Source: Bigelowiella natans CCMP2755
Taxonomy: Eukaryota > Cercozoa > Chlorarachniophyceae
DNA: 43,861 nt
Direction of reading: 5' to 3'
NCBI GenBank assembly: GCA_000320545.1
Contig: ADNK01002537.1
Span: 55,001 to 98,861 of the forward strand
Shown here: one piece after another, positions 13,029 through 25,371 of the stretch
Position numbering within the stretch: the stretch's first letter is position 1
How the letters are laid out: every line of letters begins with the position of its first letter
Notes under the pieces: generated by a model
What the model saw: the letters and a program-made list of their open reading frames with translations, nothing else
The model's database searches: none
What the model was told of the DNA's origin: nothing
Program-made: the position numbers and the translations under genes

Positions 13029-16000
13029 ATATTTATTGCCAAATGCTTTATTATACTGCAGGTATTGCGGATTGAGGCGAGGCCGCAGCCGCTGGAAAGC
13101 TTTGCCGTGTTTGCCAATAGGACTGGGGATAATATCGCAACGACGGCAGGTAGTAGAAGAGCTCTGCAAACGTGTGCATGCTTGTTGGTTATTTCGAGCT
13201 TTCTCTCTTTCCTGGTGAAGTCGTGAAAGCTACAACTGAAAAATCCCGTTAGTGATGCCTTCCTCCGAAGACTAGCACATTGATCGATCGTATATCTTAC
13301 ATTATTTGAAATTGGCCAGGGCTTATCTCTTGTTTATGTTCGCAAAATATCCCGTTGTTGTACTTGTATGAGCAAATAAACACTTCGAGAATACTTGGTG
13401 TTGTTTGCTGTAGTGAACGAATTCATCTTTCTTCCTCCTCTCCCCTCCCCCCCTCTAAACATGATATATATTTCGTCTTTCCCTCTACCTCTCCGCAGTA
13501 GAGCTACTCTCTCCGACCGAGGGCATTCTGCACGTACGTCAACAACTAAAGTTTAATTAATTAAATCATTGAAGAAAGACATGACTTATTAGGTGTCGGG
13601 CAGCTTGGAAGATTCGTCTAGGCTGGGCTATCACACGGCAATTCTCCTCAAAGTAGATAACGACGCGCGCATTGTCTTCAGCAAGGATGACGACGAAGGC
13701 ACTGCCAAAATGTGTTAGAATAGAATCGTTACCTGATTTTCGTGGGGGGAAAACGAGATTAGATACGGCGATAAAGTACACAAACCAATCACTAGCAAAT
13801 CCAACATATGAGTTTGGATTTTACTCAAAATCCTCCCTTCTTTTTTCTTATAAATGCCAGATAAAAGCCGTGTGCATGTTCGAAACTGCTCGGTAGCTAC
13901 TCTATACATAGCATCGAGGACCTCTTTTCCCTTCCCAGGAGCTGCTGCTGCGCGTAGTAATCGTGCGTCGTTTGACCGAAGTCAAGACTTGGAAGATATG
14001 TGCCGGCGCGATGTCGATATGGCGGTTGCTCAAGGTATTGTTGTTGTTATAATCCGAAGTATAGAAGAAGACAAGACCTGCAATTATTCATTATGTACGT
14101 GCCAACTTACTATTGATATAATGTGGCGGCATATGAGCGTGCATGAGCCTGTGCGTCCAACGTCAAACACACTTCTGCCGCATCGTTAGGGTACAAATAT
14201 CTCCTCCAAGATCACGTCGCATCGCAGAGTCAGCATTTCTCTTCCGTGGAGTTACGAATAGACCGTCAAAGCCCCACTTCCCCCGCCCCCAAGGATAGGC
14301 CGCTCAACTGTGCATCCTACTACGACAAGCACAATCTTTCTACCCCCCCCGAGTGCTTGCCCACGGATGAGAGACTACAACGATTTCGCGGCGATACGAA
14401 GAAGGGCCTTGCTGAGGATCCTGGGTTATTTGTGTTGTTTTACCACTATTCAAGGTAGTAGCACTAGCGGCAGTAGTAGTGGTAGTAGTCGTCGTAGTAG
14501 TAGTAGTAGTAGTAGCGGTTGCTACGGTGCGTGCTGTTTAGCATGGAATCGGCAGTGTTTGTTGGGCTGCCTTGTGCTATTAGCTGCGCTGTATATGCAC
14601 ATGGAATAGCCTCATTTGGGATTAACGAACGTGAATTTTGACCTTCGTCGTATACCACAACCCTCCTCGGCGTGATGTGTCTTATTTCCGCGCGATTTGT
14701 ATCTAGGTACTTGCTGCTAGCATCATCATCATCTTCCTCGCCTCGCGCGGGCTCGGCGGCGGGTGCTTCTTCGCCCCCCTCCCCATTCCTCCCCGCGTCT
14801 TGTCAAGGGCTTTGGAATAAGTTTATGGACCCTGCGTGGAGCAATCCATTGACGTTGGACATCAATCTCGATATGACGTATTGGGGCGTGCACACGGGGC
14901 ACATGCCCCGCGCCGCAGAGCCCCTCCTCTCTTGGATTTCGAGAGCTCTTGTGAAGGACGGGAGGCGCACGGCGAGGGAGACGTACAACATCCGAGGGGA
15001 TAGAGGCAGAAGAGAGACCTCCTCCTCTCCTGCTCATGCCAGCAGCTATTTCGGCGATGACGGTGATGATGGTGAGGGTGAGGATGCTCCGTGGTGTGCG
15101 CACCATCAAAGCAATGCATATGGCCGAGCGACGGTCACGGACGGAGTCTGGGGGGTCTGGGCTTTGGGGGGAGCTTGGATTTCACGACAGGTAGTCCCCC
15201 CCTTCACCTCCATTCATCCTGCGGCGGAAGAGGAAGTTTGGCATGTGGGCATTGTATGATTGATATTCATATATTGTGATTCTGTACACACACAATTATA
15301 TATTAATTTGTAGTGAATCTCTCGTCCCGTGGGCGCATGCTATTGGTCCTGACACAATCCACCTCTCTTCTCTCCCCCCCCCCTCTTCCTCCTCCTCCAT
15401 TTCCTCCTCCCCAATCACCATAAAGGCGTGGGAGTCGTACGTGTTCTGGGGCGATGCGGAAGCTCTTCGTCTACGAGACTACGATATGCTGAAAGGGGCG
15501 GCACGGTTTGTCCAGGAATACCTCTTCTCCGACCTCGAAGCCTACCCAGAAGGATGGCTCTTGACCGGGCCATCGCAGAGCCCTGAGAATGCTTACAAGC
15601 TACCGATCATCGGCAATGGCGGTTCGGACACCAACCACGGCTCAAACGAGAGCCACGCTGTCTTCACTCATACTGGGGAGGGGGGCGGGGACGAGTTGAC
15701 CATTGGAATATGCACGTCTCCCCTAGTCGATAACGAGATCATTCGTGAGCTGTTCCACAACACCATCATGGCGACGAAGGTGCTCCGGAGGATGAAGGAG
15801 GACAAGGCGTTGAAGGCCGGACACGCGAAAGAAGGCAATCGGCGCTTGGACGAAGAGGAGAAGGAGGAGGAGGAGGAAGAGAAGAGGTTTCTCTCCTCTC
15901 TCCAAAACACGTTGTCGCATCTTCCACCTCGAAAGGTATCGAAACGAACACCTGGAGGCGTATTGATGGAGTGGCTCGAGGACTACGAAGAGTGCTGTCC

Positions 16001-17619
16001 TGGGTATTTTCAGTGTCATTGTTGCGGTGTTCTTTGTCCTGTAGCCTCATCACAAAGGGGGTGTTGCTTTTTATCGCCCTGCGACTCGGCAATGTCGGGT
16101 CGCATCACCATGTCGCAGCAGGACAAAACGCAACGTTTTCACCGCAAACGCACCGAATTCCTAGTGGGAAAGCAGTATGATTGTGTTATGACTACTAGGA
16201 ATTCAAAGCGGCTTGAGCAGCGCACAGCTCATGTTGGTTGACAGTCACCGTGCTCTCGCAGCGTGTTTGGTTTTTTGGTTGGTTTGCGTCGAAGCGTTGA
16301 GTATGTGGAGAATGTCTCCCCTAGCATCTTTAGTATTTGATGAATAGCCTGTTTGCCTATTTAACATCATGGTTTTGCTTCAATGCCTCTCTCGTATAGG
16401 TTCAGGCATCAAAGTCCTATCTACGGCCTCTTCCCGGCAAATCTCTATAATCCTCTCACGGAAGAAGGAGAAGTAGGGGAGGGAGGGGGTGATGGCGGAC
16501 ATGAGCAATTGCTGCAGCAGCAGCTACTATCTCGGGGGGCTGACAGAAAGACTGTAAAGGAGTTTTGGGTCGCATCAGCAGCTCGCGCATTGATTAAACG
16601 ACGGTTAGATAATGGGGGAGGCAGCACTGGCTGGAGTGCGGCATGGCTCGCAAACGCGTTTGCGAGGTTGTTTGACGGCGACTCTGCTGCCGAAATGCTA
16701 GCCAGAATCGTCGGGAGATATGCTGGGGACAACCTGTTCAACCACGACAACGCCTGGAACTCGAGCGTCTTCCAGGCCGACGGCAACTTCGGGGGGGGGG
16801 CTGCGATTGCGGAGATGCTTCTCCAGTCTCAGGTTGTTGGTAGATCTCAGTGCAGAGCTCACGCGTAAGCATGCCAGTGTGCCCTCGTCCTCCCATCTTT
16901 GATCATGCTTTTGCCATAGGTTCGGAACGAGATATATCTCCTCCCAGCACTTCCCAGCAGCTGGCCTTCTGGCTCGGTTTCAGGGCTAAGGGCGAGGGGG
17001 GGGTACTCTGTGAGCATTCGTTGGGAATCTGGAGGAGTGAATGCAGCGACGCTTACAAAGACGCACAATGTGGTTTGGCCTTCTTCTTCCTTAGAGGGGG
17101 GGTATGATACGGGGGACGAAAGCTCCTTGAAGGTCTTTTTCTGGTTGTCTCATCAAAGTAAAGACGGTGGTAGCAGTAATGATGATGACCATGAACGAGA
17201 GAGTCACGGGAAAAGCCAGAAGAACTGCTCGGCGGCGGTTGGTGTGTATTTAGTTGAGGGAGGAGATATCGACGATGTTGCATACGGTGAAGGGAAGCAA
17301 CGCGCAGGAAAGCACGAGACCTTCCAGAAGGGAAAATGGCTCTCCGTCAAAGGTAATAATCTTACTTGCTGTGGCCATTTGAACAGCGAATTTTCATTTT
17401 CTAAAACGTCGAGGCCAACATAATACGCGAGACATTTCCACGGAGCTTGTTTGGGTGTTTTTAGGAACAAAATTACGCGGGATGTGCTATGTCACCATCG
17501 ACCGGCACACGCATCCGAAAGCAGGGGACCACACTGACAACATCGAGAGCAGTGGCTCTATCACTGATCAAGTAAATGTTTTGCAGCGATATCAGCTTTT
17601 GTTTCATCATCATATGTAG
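11055..17619 (+). CDS. Secreted glycoside hydrolase family 95 (alpha-L-fucosidase type)
   Basis: The protein is predicted to cleave terminal alpha-L-fucose (or a related L-sugar) from glycans outside the cell or in a lytic vacuole. Exons: 11055-11170, 11235-11408, 11675-11735, 11907-12079, 12798-12933, 13062-13149, 13499-13533, 13593-13711, 13939-14034, 14190-14454, 14707-15190, 15426-16003, 16400-16832, 16920-17352, 17465-17619. Phases agree at every join except 13711/13939, where a small exon or other acceptor is missing. ATG 11055 is preferred over the in-frame ATG 10992 because it puts a hydrophobic signal peptide ([12 protein letters not shown]) near the N-terminus. GH95 landmarks in order: [98 protein letters not shown] and [16 protein letters not shown]. 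The model is about 1,100 residues against roughly 750-850 usual, owing to Ser/Pro- and Glu-rich inserts. Confidence 0.93.
12994..13030. repeat. (AT)n tract in GH95 intron
   Basis: It ends about 30 bases upstream of the acceptor of exon 13062-13149. Confidence 0.9.
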
Positions 17620-19058
17620 AAAGGAGTAATGAAGACGCATGAGTCACAGATTGACGTAGTCGCAGCGATGAGGCCAGCCGTTCTGCTGCAACGTATATAC
17701 ATTTTGCATTTTGGTAGAACCAAGTGATGCATGTGTATTCCAGCTAGCCAGCCATGTAACATAGTAGTAATTTTTGTTTGAATGAATTTGTAGCTGCATG
17801 CTCTAGATGCTGTATGTTCCTTGCATGGAATGCATCGTGATGAATTTAAAGGCTAGCAGCCACATCGGCCTACGATGGATTCCGACAATAGTTGAAAGAG
17901 AGCGATGATACGTTCATGGAACATTTGATTGCAAACTGCTTTTAGACTAGCATCCATTACCATGGCGCGGAGTTGTTAAGTATATGGACTAGTTGGTTGA
18001 CCACTTCTAGTAAGACTTGCTAGCTTGCATGATCATGAAGGACGTGCAGATGACAAATGTATGTGCCATTCTAGCATTCGCTAGCATTGCTAGATTACTC
18101 GATTGGAGAGTTCAGGCACTGTCAACAATGGAAGTCAAGCATGCACACGGGCGCTCCTGTCGTACATCTGCGTTTGCTAGCTAGCTAGGTTTGCGCGCCG
18201 CTACATCTTAGCCACATTCCACGCAAAAGTAGCAGCAGTCTAGCTCTGCGTGTGTTATAATATCACGATACGTTGTCACTGGCACTGAAGTTACAATAGC
18301 ACGTACATTAAGTCAAACTACACGGCACAACGCTAGAACCGGAAGCAAATACCGCAGCAACCGTTTCTCAAGTATAAATTGAGAAAATCAACACTTGCTA
18401 GGGTTGATGGCAAAGCTAGAGAGCTAGCGAGGCGTGCATCGCAGCAGCCTTGGCATGACAAATAAACACGTAGACATGCATGCTAGCATGGCTGGTGTTA
18501 TTCCTACACGTACAAATCAGCGGGCTTCAAGCATTGTACACAGTTTCTCGCCAACCGATAAGCTACATTTGGCCAAGTGTATTTTGGTCGCTGCGCCAGT
18601 GAATGAGTGCATGATTTTGGGAACTGTACGATCTACATTGCATCGCATACGCAATTTGTTACATTCTAGAGCATCAATCTTCGTCGGTGCCTGGCTAGCT
18701 GGGAGTCGTTATTTTCTACGTCTAGGCGTTCCATCGTCATTTAATCTAGCGGACGAAGGCCTAAAATTGATGAAGGGCATTTCGGTTGACTGATGCAAAA
18801 CGTGTGTGTTTGATCATCGATGATGATTGGAACTGAGAATAGAATTTCATGACCTTCTTTTGATACTGAATCGTCGTTTCGGCGACCGCGCAACGGCTGT
18901 TTTTACAGGGCTGCTGGCAAGCTTTGGAGGGTTCACTGAATATCGATTACGCGCGGATGTGTGTACACATAGATGTTATGACGATTTCCTTTGTACGTTC
19001 CTCCACACGCGTGTGATACTTATGTGCGGTGCGTATTGTCTCAGAAAAATAAGGCCTA
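17620..19058. other. Convergent intergenic spacer, second CTAG-rich island
   Basis: This lies between the 3' ends of the GH95 gene (plus) and the formin gene (minus). From about 17740 to 18730 CTAG occurs about 23 times, often as GCTAGC or CTAGCTAG, together with GCATGC words. Open frames at 18434-18793 and 18827-19195 on the plus strand have no recognisable family and the second overlaps the formin terminal exon on the other strand, so they are treated as chance or UTR. Confidence 0.6.
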
Positions 19059-19745
19059 TTATCGCTGGGAAGTACCAGGAGACTTTGACTGTCTTTGCTT
19101 CTCAGCCTCCCTTGCAGCCTTTTTCTGCTCCTGAAGACAGGCAAAGGTCACGGTATGGACATATACGACTCGAGCACGAACATGATTGCTATTAGCACGC
19201 ACAAACCATCCAAAATCCCATGAATACCTCTTTCTGCTGCGTCTTAACTTGTGCAAGGGCCCTGATATCGACATGCATGAAATCGCACGTTGCATCGGGA
19301 TAATACTAAATTCGAATTGACTGGATCGAGCACATCATGTGTTGATTTGCCCACCTTCCATATTCCTCAGTAAACTCGGCCCAAATGCCGAGAAACTCCT
19401 CTATTTGCGAGCTTTCTGATAGCATGAAGTCACACATCGCAAGCTATTCATGCTGCTGCAGAGGAAGCTATGTGCATTATTTATTCAACCATCGTCCGCA
19501 AAAAACGCCCGGCACTTTCCCATGGCCTCCGTAGCAGTCTCCCACTTTTGTGAGGAGTTGTTTACATGAGTAGGGCAGCAGCAAGGGATAAGGAAGTGAA
19601 ATGAGCTCAGAAAGCATGGGTACTTCGATCGAGGACTACAACGGGAAAACAACAGAATATGCACACTTGCAGGCGTCCAGGGCTCTGCCGATTCACGTGC
19701 AAAACGTATTAGTGATACTGCATCATTAATAACACATAAATGTGA

Positions 19746-19819
<74 letters not shown>

Positions 19820-20499
19820 ACATGTAGCGTCTCGTCGCCACCTTCTTAAGCATTTTCTCCAATCGCGGCTCAGCCTCCCGCAAGAACTCTGCCATACAAG
19901 CTAAAAACCTATGTGCGTATGCGTGATATGATGGTCAACGTTAAAAGCACAATTCTTGATTTCTCGCGCTCTCTCGTTCCCTCTGTTGTATGTGTGTGTG
20001 TGTGTGTGTGTGTGCAGAGATCATTGCAATATGGGGCGATTTTCACACTCACCTATCTTCGTCGAATTCCGCCAACTTTAGCCTTTTCAAAAGTACGGAC
20101 GTCATGTAACGAACAATAGACGGTTCAAGCAATTTTCTAAGCTCACTTTCAAAGAAATTCCATGCAAATTCTACAAGAGCCCAACAAGCCTTTTGCTTAA
20201 GGCCCAAGAACCAACCCTTCACCATTCACGCATCTCCAACCAATTTGTTTCGCCACGAATCAACAATATCACCTTCTCTGAAGCTCATCCTCGGAGAGCA
20301 TTTCCAGCCTCGATGAAGGGCTCTAGAATGGTTTTGCATGAAACGGTGATCTCAAGCATAGAGCTTTTAGAATGCATGGAAGAGGGAGCGACGACGAAGC
20401 TTCAATAGCCCATAAACGACATAATGACACATAAACACACACACACACACACACACACACGCGCGCACATACACGCACATACACGCGCACCCACTGAAG

Positions 20500-20546
<47 letters not shown>

Positions 20547-21997
20547 TATAATTTTACCTTAACATCTCCCTTTGGTTCTAGTTTCCCTCTCTCTCCTTGC
20601 AGGATTTCTACCTGCACATTTGTATTCGGGTAAATGATTGTGGGGGAGGCTCATAAGAAGATCAGTGTCTCCCTTTAGTGCTCCTCAGCAAACTCGATTT
20701 GTCAGCTACTAATATCTTAAAATTTCGAATGGAAACAACGTGCTATGCTATATGGTAGCTAATAGAGAGGAATATGGACGCGACGAGGCTAACATATACC
20801 AAATGCAATACTACACACACAACGTCAGAATAGCATGTTTCGGAGACGACCCTTTTCTTTAATTCTCGAATCGATTTCCTGTATTAGATCCAGAACAAAT
20901 AATTGACACAATTGAGTTTAGCCTTGATGAAGTTTTAAGCACATCTGACGTACTGTGGGGAACAAATAAAAACCCTACTCCAAATAAAAGTTATGGTCAT
21001 TTTCTTTTCTTCCCCCCCCCCCCCCCCTTCCTCTCTCTATTGCTCACTCCTACTCTATCTATGTGTGTGTATATGCGTGTCGTTGGCAAAGCACAAGCTT
21101 ACTATCAATGCTACCGTATTCTTTGAGATTCACGTTTCACATGTTCCATATCCTATATTAACATTGATGGTAGCACAAACACGTGTTTTATCCACTGGCC
21201 AGTAAAGCTGATAACAACGCATCCTTTGACAATGCTGCATCGTGTACAATCACCAGCTTTGAGGCCTCCACCACAACTTGCATTTCGTCCAAGAAGAACT
21301 CGAGATCTGGGTCAGCTTTCGAGACCGTTTCCACGACTTTTGGAAGCGACCAAACCGACGAGAAATCATCGAAACAGACGTATTTACGCACGTGTAAAAG
21401 CACATATGCATGTGGATGGCAAACCAAAAATCAGACATACCATGCTCTACTCACACAAGCTGCATATTTACTTCCAAGCCAATGCAATATCGTGGAAAAT
21501 AGCTAATCGAACATCCAAACTAATGTCTCCAAAAGTCGCTATGCGTGAGTAGTTTTGCGAGAGATTGGTACGTGGTTACTCGCAGCTTACCGTAATGAAG
21601 CAGCGTGTATTCCTTGTTGGAGGGTGACTTCGTAGCTCGAAGTCTCGTCAGAACTTCAACTCTAAATCCGTAGCAATTCCCCCGCCTTTTATCACACGCA
21701 CACACACACACACACATATCATACATGTAAGGCACAATAATATTGCAAAGATCACTGCTACTACGATGCTGATGTCCTTCTGATTTCCGGGTCAACTGGC
21801 GTGATTGTGCAGTGTCAATACGCTTTTGTGGGTGATGAGACGGGTGAGAGGGATCACGTTTGTGGGGTGCATGTATGCCGCATAACAACAACCTCGTTCC
21901 AGCGTTGAGGAAATTGCCTAGTGTTAGTATTACTCGCAGTATCTCTGGGATCCTCTCGCTATTCCGTAGCTATGTACATGATGTTAGAAGATATTGA

Positions 21998-22037
<40 letters not shown>

Positions 22038-22040
22038 TAA

Positions 22041-22081
<41 letters not shown>

Positions 22082-24058
22082 TAAATTTACGTATATATGC
22101 TATCTGTTGGAGATATAACAAGAGCGCTGATAACTACACGTAGGAGAATGAATCCTATGCAAGATACATATGTACGCATGTGTATCGGGTTGACTATGCC
22201 TCCTCCTTTCCAACGCGCAGTAACACCTACCGTTATCGCTGCGGAGGCCATAATCTCTGCCGCACTGAGAACGCTTTTGCAATCGTGGTCAAACCGAAGG
22301 CGTGTTTGGCAATGGCTGGAAGTAGAAACAAGGAGCTTCTCAACGGTATCATCAGTGCGTGCTGCTTAGAAACGACGTGCAAGAACGCCGCAAACTACAC
22401 CCAAAACGAGGTAGAATTCAAAAATATGCATTAAAATTTCTAATCGCTTTCATAAATATCAATTTTTAACCGAATTTGAGCTCAAAGCCCATTCATGAAT
22501 CATCACCTCAAACGCCTATTAATGTCAGGGATTCTTGCCAACTCGTACTGCAATCTGAAAACCATCATTCATAGATAAGTCACCAGCGAGGAATCTGGCC
22601 ATTTTGTTCGTCGCATTACCGGGAGGCGAGAGAAAGCTGCCCTGGGTTGCCTGTGTTGGGAGATAATATCACATAGCAGTAGCCTTTATACTTATGCAGA
22701 CGTGTATGCATGAAGGAAAGAATCATGTGTGTTTAAAACGAATTACCTTCAAAACTATTCACGGCCTTTCTCTCCTCTTCATTAGGCACCAGCTTCATTA
22801 TCTGTACCCAACCGTGCAGTGGCGTAAGCTTCACAAGCGGGGGAGGGGGAGGGGATAGCCTCCATTGTACATCGGCTCGAAATCAGTTGGGACGATTGTT
22901 TTCCTCTCTCTTGTTTTTGGTTGTGGTAAGTTCCTTTAGCGGCTCGAAAGAGCATGGATCTTTCAAACGCTACTACAAACCTGCGGTATGTTCTCCAGAG
23001 ACAGAAGGCTACCATCCATGCTTAAGATAGATTTATACATATCTTGCGGCGATTTCCTAAGCCTGAGATTGCCCCTTGTTTAGGACATATGACTGCAGAT
23101 TTCGCATCGCTCTCATTGACACCATTCATATTCTCGCAATCGAAAAGCTTAAGCTTTCAGTGCAGCTACAGCACGCAAAAGCAACTCACTACTACTGCCA
23201 ACGCTCTCAGCTTGGTGATCCTATCATCCACGCACCTTTTTAGCATAATGGAGATGTTTTCCTCCCGCTTACCTCCTACCAAAGATATCTGATCATAGTA
23301 GAGAAGGGAGATAAGACTCTTATCGCCACCGTAGCTAAGCGCTCGATTTATTGCTTTGAAGGCATTGGAGAGTTAAAAGGACAACCTCTTGGCGAGCATT
23401 CTTTATCCCGTCCTTACCCAGATTCCCTAAATCCGTATAAGTTCAGCGGGCACATCGTAATCAGAGAACTATTGGGAGAGAAATACACCAAAGAAAGAAA
23501 TGGACGCAAGCAAAGCGACTTCGAATCTTAAATGAATTATGCGAGATGGAAATGAAGATGATGATGATGATTATTATTATTATTTGCATTACCGGAGATC
23601 GAAGATCGACGCGCTTTAGCAGAACGCTTCTTCTCCGCAAACTTAGACTCAAAATCGTTTTGGCTGAATTCAGCGTCCTCGAGGATCATCTGGCCACAAC
23701 ATCGGAGAAAATGATGATATATCTATTTGTGCATGAATAAGCATTGCAGCACTTTTCCCCAGAAAATGGTTCCAAGAGTATCGAATTTTCTTGCATGTTT
23801 CATTCTATCAGGTATACCATCAAAAGCTTAAACAAATGTATTTTCTCTATTATCCTCAAATTCAGATAAAAGTTTCATCCTTTCAGCATTTAGCTTGGGA
23901 GAAAATGCAATACTCACGTTCCAAATTGTCTTCCCAATTGCCCGCGCTTCGATGGGGACCTGAAAATCAAGAAGATACTATCAAATGGCCCTTCTTTTAT
24001 AGCTTCAATGGAAAGCTGCTACAAATTATTCAAGAGAATATTTTAACTGTCATCACTG

Positions 24059-24094
<36 letters not shown>

Positions 24095-25371
24095 CTAACT
24101 ATCCACAGGCAATATCGGTGCTACTGCTGGAACAATCGAAGAATACCCAATGCAGCTTTCGCATTGTCTTGGAGGGCTTGTACGCTTTCCTCCCGGGCAA
24201 AGATGCTTCGAGCCCTCCCCCTCCTTTACCCCCCAGTCCCTGTCCAGGGGGGGGAGGAAGCATTCCCGGTGGTAATGGCACTCCGTTTGGTGGCAAAGGA
24301 ATACCGAGAGGAGGGGGAGGTGGGACAGCCCCTTCCATCAACGGCAAAAGCCCCGGCGGGGGGGGGGGACTCCTTCTGTGAAGGGTGGTAGCATCCCGGT
24401 GGGGGGGGGGGGAATTCCTTTTGTTAACGCTGGAATTGTCGCAGGGGAAGTCGATGTTTCTTTTGCCGATGGTGAAACATTCGCCGAAGGTAGGTGAATC
24501 TCGGGGGGGGGCGGAGGGGCGTTCGAGACCAGAGGAACAACTGTTGAGGGGGGAGGAGGAGTTGAAGAAGATGTATTCGTGTTCTGTGCTTTCTTGAGAG
24601 GAGACAGCTTTGCATTTGGCGTCTTCTCGTCGTCATTGCCATTCTTATTTCCTTCCTCGTTAGAGTCGCTACTACTGCGACCATACTTCTTCTCAAAGGA
24701 TGCCCCTGTCTTTGGTCCTTGTTGCTCATCATTCGATACTTGTGATGGGGAGGGGGGGAGGGGGGAGGCTTTTCCATCTCCGTTAGAGCGATTTGCTGCT
24801 CGATCAACTTCTGATTTCTTTCGGATAAACTTCGCATCGATTCCTTTCACCACAACTTCTTTGCTCCCCTGCAAAATGTGTATATGCAAAATGTATACAT
24901 TCAGGTGATACACCTCAAAAGGGGCCGGATATTAGCGCATTCGTCCTTCACCTTCACCACAATGATGTTGGCTTTTCCACTCGCATCGTATCTATTCAGT
25001 TTAAGAGAGTAGATGGGGTGAAAGAGAAGTGAAAAAACAGCAGAAAGAGAGAAAAGAGTAAGTTTATATATATTTAATTTAGATTGCAGTGGCAAAGCGA
25101 AGTCAAGCAAACTCAACTGTATTTCCTCACCCTATGAATCTGCATGGCTTCCATTTATTGGTTAAGACCCCATTCCTAAGGAAATGAAATCCAGTTTAAA
25201 TGCTATAGAATGCCTTTGCACAGGGCGTGTTTCTCTGCTACTTGCCTTAGAACTGCGACCTCCCAATCGTCACTGCAATTATTCATGTTCCAAAGATTTA
25301 TGTTATCACTCACAAAGTTACCCCAACAACGAAGACACCAAATTCAGCTACCTCTCCGATTTCTCTGCCAT
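19059..25371 (-). CDS. Formin (FH1-FH2 actin nucleator)
   Basis: Predicted to nucleate and processively elongate actin filaments: FH1 recruits profilin-actin and the FH2 dimer caps barbed ends. Exons, 5' to 3' on the minus strand: 25352-25371, 25131-25175, 24952-24991, 24147-24868, 23918-23959, 23593-23689, 23236-23288, 22981-23020, 22747-22801, 22620-22650, 22507-22554, 22266-22338, 21893-21954, 21591-21685, 21196-21336, 20558-20611, 20273-20322, 20053-20082, 19842-19908, 19490-19544, 19355-19400, 19228-19261, 19059-19130. FH2 landmarks in order: MRKLHW, IGKTIWN, KREENISIMLKR, MDGSLLSLENIPQ, LVPNEEER, ELARIPDINRRL, ILTLGNFLNAGTR, YGFRVEVLTRL, YTLLHY, ADPDLEFFLDEM, DEDRFLACMAEFL and EEFLGIWAEF. 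Most joins keep phase. Gaps remain near 23236-23593 (parts of the linker and lasso regions) and 20612-21195. The N-terminus before FH1 is only about 35 residues plus a charged linker, with no visible GBD/FH3 region. Confidence 0.94.
19747..19815. repeat. Interrupted (TA)n tract in formin intron
   Basis: About 68 bases of almost pure TA with two TTA interruptions, between formin exons 19842-19908 and 19490-19544. Confidence 0.95.
20435..20541. repeat. (CA)n and (GA)n pair in formin intron
   Basis: (CA)n at 20435-20460 passes into CG/CA-rich sequence, then (GA)n at 20509-20541, shortly downstream (in transcript order) of exon 20558-20611. Confidence 0.95.
22001..22090. repeat. Tandem pair of (TA)n plus AAATTTA unit
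   Basis: Two copies of a roughly 45-base unit, each a (TA)n run followed by CATATATAAATTTA, in a formin intron next to the exon encoding the GNFLNAGT motif. Confidence 0.85.
24062..24092. repeat. (AT)n in the intron after the FH1 exon
   Basis: About 15 units located between the FH1 exon and the next FH2 exon. Confidence 0.9.
24147..24868 (-). other. FH1 exon of the formin, with one-base frame break
   Basis: This exon encodes a charged linker, several proline runs typical of FH1 (SSSTPPPPSTVV, SNAPPPPPEIHLP, GAVPPPPPLGIPLPPNG) and the first FH2 residues (KTMRKLHW). The two halves are open in different frames that overlap at a plus-strand run of 11 G (24358-24368). The exon is 722 nt. One additional base in that run would make it 723 nt, which is exactly what the phase-0 borders on both sides require. 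Confidence 0.85.

Noticed and set aside
15668-16092. Minus-strand frames opposite the GH95 catalytic exon
   Set aside because: They are antisense to exon 15426-16003, whose translation carries clear GH95 motifs.
18434-19195. Plus-strand frames of 119 and 122 codons in the convergent spacer
   Set aside because: No domain, no splice context, CTAG-driven composition, and the second overlaps the formin terminal exon on the opposite strand.
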